Translations under genes and position numbers: made by a program | Origin: Burkholderiales bacterium | GTDB lineage: Bacteria; Pseudomonadota; Gammaproteobacteria; Burkholderiales; Methylophilaceae | Reading direction: 5' to 3' | Length of the DNA: 64,000 nt | NCBI GenBank assembly: GCA_030831475.1 | Contig: JAURKY010000006.1 | Span: 83,174-147,173 of the forward strand | Shown here: in pieces, positions 60,971 to 64,000 of the stretch | Numbering within the stretch: the first letter of the stretch is position 1 | Layout: each line of letters begins with the position of its first letter | Notes under the pieces: model-generated | What the model saw: only the letters and a program-made list of their open reading frames with translations | Told to the model about the DNA's origin: nothing | Database searches by the model: none

Positions 60971-61807
60971 TTATCTACCCTTATTAGATGGTCTTCGACT
61001 AATTCTCATACCATCAGTTCGTTTATTATTTCTTGTTCGATAGCCTTTGGTAGGAGTACCCCAAGGACTTACAGGGTGTCTACCGCCTGATGTTCGGCCC
61101 TCACCACCACCGTGTGGGTGGTCAACTGGGTTCATCACAACACCTCGAACGGTTGGACGCACACCTCTCCATCTTGTTGCGCCTGCTTTACCAATAGATC
61201 TTAGGGAATGTTCATCATTACCCACTTCGCCAAGCGTGGCACGACAGTCGACATGGACTTTTCTTACCTCACCTGAACGTAATCTGAGTTGAACGTAAGC
61301 GCCTTCCTTAGCTAACAGCTGAACTGAAGCACCGGCTGACCTTGCAATTTGAGCACCCTTACCCGCTTTAAGCTCAATGCAGTGAATCGTGCTACCCACA
61401 GGTATATTTTTTAGAGGCAGAGTATTACCTGTTTTAAATGGAGCCTCAACACCACTCATTAACTCATCGCCTTTAGATATGCCTTTAGGAGCAATAATGT
61501 ATCTTCTTTCACCATCTGCATAGCAAAGTAAGGCTAGGTGTGATGATCGATTAGGATCGTATTCAATTCTTTCAACTTTGGCAGGGATGCCATCCTTGGT
61601 TCGTTTGAAGTCAACGATACGGATGTGCTGTCTATGCCCACCACCTTGGTGACGCACAGTGATTCTGCCGTGATGATTTCGACCACCATTTTTACTTTTC
61701 TTTTCAAGCAGTTTTGCAAAAGGCTTACCTTTATGAAGTCCTTCTGTAACGACTTTTTGCAGGCCTCTTCTACCAGGTGTTGTCGGTTTTACATTAATTA
61801 TTGCCAT
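60971..61807 (-). CDS. rplB: 50S ribosomal protein L2
   Basis: The 278 residues [39 protein letters not shown], and the conserved [26 protein letters not shown] with the histidine close to the peptidyl transferase centre. Full length. Confidence 0.99.
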   Translation of the reverse strand: MAIINVKPTTPGRRGLQKVVTEGLHKGKPFAKLLEKKSKNGGRNHHGRITVRHQGGGHRQHIRIVDFKRTKDGIPAKVERIEYDPNRSSHLALLCYADGERRYIIAPKGISKGDELMSGVEAPFKTGNTLPLKNIPVGSTIHCIELKAGKGAQIARSAGASVQLLAKEGAYVQLRLRSGEVRKVHVDCRATLGEVGNDEHSLRSIGKAGATRWRGVRPTVRGVVMNPVDHPHGGGEGRTSGGRHPVSPWGTPTKGYRTRNNKRTDGMRISRRPSNKGR

Positions 61808-61817
61808 CTATTTCCCC

Positions 61818-62126
61818 TTATTCACCTGTAAAGTTAATTTCCTGACCGGGCTTAAGGCTTACATAAGCTTTTTTCCAGTCACTTCGTTTACCAAAAGAGC
61901 GTCCTGCTCTTTTAGTTTTACCATTCATATTTAAAAGATTCACAGCAGCTACTTCAACCTTAAACATGGCCTCGATCGCATCTTTGACATCTTTCTTGGT
62001 TGCATTTTGAGCAACCTTAAAAGCAACCTGATTAAACTTATCTGCAACCATGGTGGCTTTTTCAGTAATTTGCGGAGCTAAAACTGATTGCAATGATTTT
62101 TCTGATACGTTTTTAACATCACTCAT
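61818..62126 (-). CDS. rplW: 50S ribosomal protein L23
   Basis: The 102 residues [45 protein letters not shown] and [21 protein letters not shown]. Tunnel exit protein. The start overlaps the rplD stop by 4 bases. Confidence 0.98.
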   Translation of the reverse strand: MSDVKNVSEKSLQSVLAPQITEKATMVADKFNQVAFKVAQNATKKDVKDAIEAMFKVEVAAVNLLNMNGKTKRAGRSFGKRSDWKKAYVSLKPGQEINFTGE

Positions 62127-62749
62127 GCAAACATCTCCTCTAATTGTTTAACTGCTTCCGTTGTCGCGATCACCTTAGGAAAATGCACTAGGCTAACAGG
62201 ATCAGCATATCGAGCCTCAACAACCAATGCATTGGTTAAGTTTCTTGAAGATAAATATAAATTTTCATCAAATGCGTCTACCAAGATTAAAACACTGTCA
62301 GTAATTCCAAGAGTTTTAACTTTCTCAATAAACTGCTTTGTTTTAGGAGCATCCACTTTAAAGTCTTCAACAATGGCAAGTCTGTTTTGACGAACAAGCT
62401 CAGATAAAATTGACTTCATCCCTGCTCTATAAGCTTTTTTATTGAGCTTTTGTGAATAATTCTCATCTGGTCGATTTGGAAATGTTCTACCTCCTCCTCG
62501 CCAAAGAGGGCTTGATGTCATACCCGCACGTGCATTACCTGTACCTTTCTGGCGGAAAGGTTTACGTGTCGAATGTTTTACTTCAGCTCTAGTTTTTTGA
62601 GAACGAGTAACTTGTCTTGCATTACTCATATAGGATGTTACTAATTGATGAATCAATGACTCATTAAATTCGCGGCCAAACGTAGCGTCCGATGCCTTGA
62701 TGGTTTTGGCAGTCTCTTTACCTTGCTTATTTAAAATTTTAAGTTCCAT
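62123..62749 (-). CDS. rplD: 50S ribosomal protein L4
   Basis: The 208 residues [59 protein letters not shown]. In E. coli, L4 represses the S10 operon by acting on the leader; a hairpin in the rplC leader here (63431-63454) is a possible counterpart. Confidence 0.98.
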   Translation of the reverse strand: MELKILNKQGKETAKTIKASDATFGREFNESLIHQLVTSYMSNARQVTRSQKTRAEVKHSTRKPFRQKGTGNARAGMTSSPLWRGGGRTFPNRPDENYSQKLNKKAYRAGMKSILSELVRQNRLAIVEDFKVDAPKTKQFIEKVKTLGITDSVLILVDAFDENLYLSSRNLTNALVVEARYADPVSLVHFPKVIATTEAVKQLEEMFA

Positions 62750-63399
62750 TATGCACTTCCTTTCGCCTTAACTGCTGGCTTAACAAGTACGTCAGAACCT
62801 TTGGAGCCTGGGATTGCACCCTTGATTAACAGCAAGTTTCTTGCCGCATCAACGCGTACAACTTCTAAATTTTGTGTTGTTCTTTGAACATTACCGTATT
62901 GGCCACTCATTTTCTTACCTGGGAAAACTCGACCAGGATCCTGACATTGGCCTGTTGAACCTAAGGAATTGTGCGATACAGAATTACCATGAGAAGCGCG
63001 GTTAGAGCTGAAATTATGTCTTTTTTGCGCACCTGAATAACCTTTACCAATAGTCGTACCCGTCACATCAACTTTTTGGCCTACCTCAAATTGATCTACA
63101 CCAAGAATCGATTCTTTAGTGTAATTAGCAGCGTTGTCTGCATTGAGTTTGAATTCAAATAGGCCAGCACCCGCCTCAATAGAAGCTTTGGCATAGTGAC
63201 CGGTTAAAGCTTTAGTAAGCTTGTTTGATTTTTTTTGACCGTAGGTAACTTGAAGGCCATGGTAGCCATCAGTTTCAATATTTTTGATCTGTGTCACTTG
63301 GTTTGGTGTGACTTCTAAAACGGTAACAGGAACGCTGTTACCTTCTTCCGTGAAAACACGGGTCATTCCAACCTTGCGACCAATAAGCCCTAAGCTCAT
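62749..63399 (-). CDS. rplC: 50S ribosomal protein L3
   Basis: The 216 residues [77 protein letters not shown]; the glutamine of the GSTGQ segment is the PrmB methylation site in E. coli. It is preceded by a 92-base gap with its own promoter, unusual between rpsJ and rplC. Confidence 0.98.
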   Translation of the reverse strand: MSLGLIGRKVGMTRVFTEEGNSVPVTVLEVTPNQVTQIKNIETDGYHGLQVTYGQKKSNKLTKALTGHYAKASIEAGAGLFEFKLNADNAANYTKESILGVDQFEVGQKVDVTGTTIGKGYSGAQKRHNFSSNRASHGNSVSHNSLGSTGQCQDPGRVFPGKKMSGQYGNVQRTTQNLEVVRVDAARNLLLIKGAIPGSKGSDVLVKPAVKAKGSA

Positions 63400-63430
63400 G
63401 ATCTATTCCTTATCGTTATTATTAGTTACA

Positions 63431-63454
63431 AAACTGATTACAATTGATCAGTTT
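63431..63454 (-). promoter_or_regulatory. hairpin in the rplC (S10) leader
   Basis: AAACTGAT, eight bases, ATCAGTTT: perfect 8-base arms, located between the promoter at 63469 and the rplC ATG at 63399. Possible autoregulatory leader element; no T-tract follows, so it is not a terminator. Confidence 0.5.
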
Positions 63455-63468
63455 CAAAAAAGAACGCT

Positions 63469-63497
63469 ATTATATATAACGCTCACAAATTTTACAA
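63469..63497 (-). promoter_or_regulatory. sigma70-type promoter before rplC
   Basis: On the minus strand, TTGTAA (63497-63492, which contains the rpsJ stop codon), 17 bases, TATAAT (63474-63469). Confidence 0.78.
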
Positions 63498-63800
63498 CTT
63501 TATTTCTACATCAACTCCAGCAGCAAGATCTAGCTTCATCAGAGCATCGACTGTCTTGTCTGTTGGGTCGAGAATATCCATAAGTCTTTGATGGGTTCTA
63601 ATCTCAAACTGATCTCTCGATTTTTTATTCACATGCGGAGATCTAAGCAGGTCATAACGCTCTTTTCTTGTTGGCAAAGGGACTGGGCCCTTCACAAGCG
63701 CACCCGTTCTTTTAGCTGTATCAACAATTTCTTGAGCAGACTGATCAATGAGCTTGTAATCAAACGCTTTTAATCTAATTCTAATTTTTTGACCTACCAT
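63492..63800 (-). CDS. rpsJ: 30S ribosomal protein S10
   Basis: The 102 residues [59 protein letters not shown]. Also known as the transcription antitermination factor NusE. Start ATG is 59 bases after the tuf stop, so co-transcription with tuf is likely. Confidence 0.98.
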   Translation of the reverse strand: MVGQKIRIRLKAFDYKLIDQSAQEIVDTAKRTGALVKGPVPLPTRKERYDLLRSPHVNKKSRDQFEIRTHQRLMDILDPTDKTVDALMKLDLAAGVDVEIKL

Positions 63801-63859
63801 TTTAGTTTCCTTATCAAAGAGCGAATACTTATTTCAAAGTATTATTATTTTTTAAAAAA

Positions 63860-64000
63860 TTACTCAATAATCTTAACAACAACACCTGAACCGACTGTTC
63901 GGCCACCTTCACGAATCGCGAAGCGTAAACCTTCTTCCATCGCAATCGGTGCAATCAAGGTTGCTGTGATTGTTACGTTATCACCTGGCATTACCATTTC
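63860..64000 (-). CDS. tuf: elongation factor Tu (partial, C-terminal end only)
   Basis: The visible 46 codons end [17 protein letters not shown] and contain [16 protein letters not shown] and [13 protein letters not shown], the C-terminal beta-barrel of EF-Tu. The rest lies beyond the window. The location before rpsJ is the standard str-S10 junction. Confidence 0.97.
   Translation of the reverse strand, partial: EMVMPGDNVTITATLIAPIAMEEGLRFAIREGGRTVGSGVVVKIIE

Overview
This window reads as a conserved chromosomal core region from an AT-rich, gene-dense, probably streamlined aquatic betaproteobacterium. A Methylophilaceae-like lineage (OM43 / Methylopumilus type) is my best guess. It rests on beta-type gene neighbourhoods (coxB-coxA-small protein-cox11-coxC; membrane protein-thrB-DUF2782-polA; dusB-fis-purHD), protein style, very short intergenic gaps and many 1-20 bp gene overlaps. 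No methylotrophy gene lies in the window, so the family-level placement is inference. I found no prophage, insertion sequence, CRISPR array, integron or toxin-antitoxin module, and no gene-free stretch longer than 300 bases.

Layout. 1-4194 (minus): aa3-type cytochrome c oxidase operon coxB (with fused cytochrome c), coxA, a 39-codon small assembly protein, cox11 and coxC (cut by the window edge). 4301-6853: a DUF2244 gene, tRNA-Leu(CAA), queA and a secreted protein of unknown function. 6846-11885 (minus): a SelW-like protein, a DinG/YoaA helicase, tsaB, rimI, a cysteine-free relic-like ORF and proS lacking its editing insertion. 11963-14304 (plus): ctpA, coq7, DUF2322. 14297-18933 (minus): tas-like aldo-keto reductase, bioA, dacB, FKBP, OsmC. 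19008-21098: groESL with a perfect CIRCE operator, a sigma32-like promoter and a terminator. 21222-28935: uvrD, BPSS1780-like membrane protein, thrB, DUF2782, polA and a MoaB-fold protein. 28999-35870 (plus): dusB-fis-purH-purD-tsaC-hemF-alanine symporter. 35859-40889 (minus): ilvD, hexose-6-phosphate mutarotase, DUF255 thioredoxin protein, small cytochrome c. 40927-49472: lgt, cstA-ybdD, DUF429, coaBC-dut, rpmB-rpmG, mscS-type channel and mgtE.

49515-64000 (minus) is the tuf-S10-spc-alpha ribosomal superoperon from the EF-Tu C-terminus to rplQ, closed by a strong terminator. The usual gene order is intact. At each of three joints (before rplC, before rplN, before rpsM) there is a sigma70-type promoter with a perfect TATAAT and exactly 17 bp of spacer; two are followed by leader hairpins that could host autoregulation. 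Ribosomal proteins L17, S3 and L15 carry lysine/alanine-rich C-terminal tails; those of L17 and S3 are built from near-identical DNA tandem repeats.

The most interesting items are not a new multi-gene system. They are signs of reduction and remodelling: an INS-less bacterial-type ProRS, a probable uracil-DNA-glycosylase/HolD relic beside rimI, repeat-built tails on ribosomal proteins, and the promoter architecture of the ribosomal cluster.
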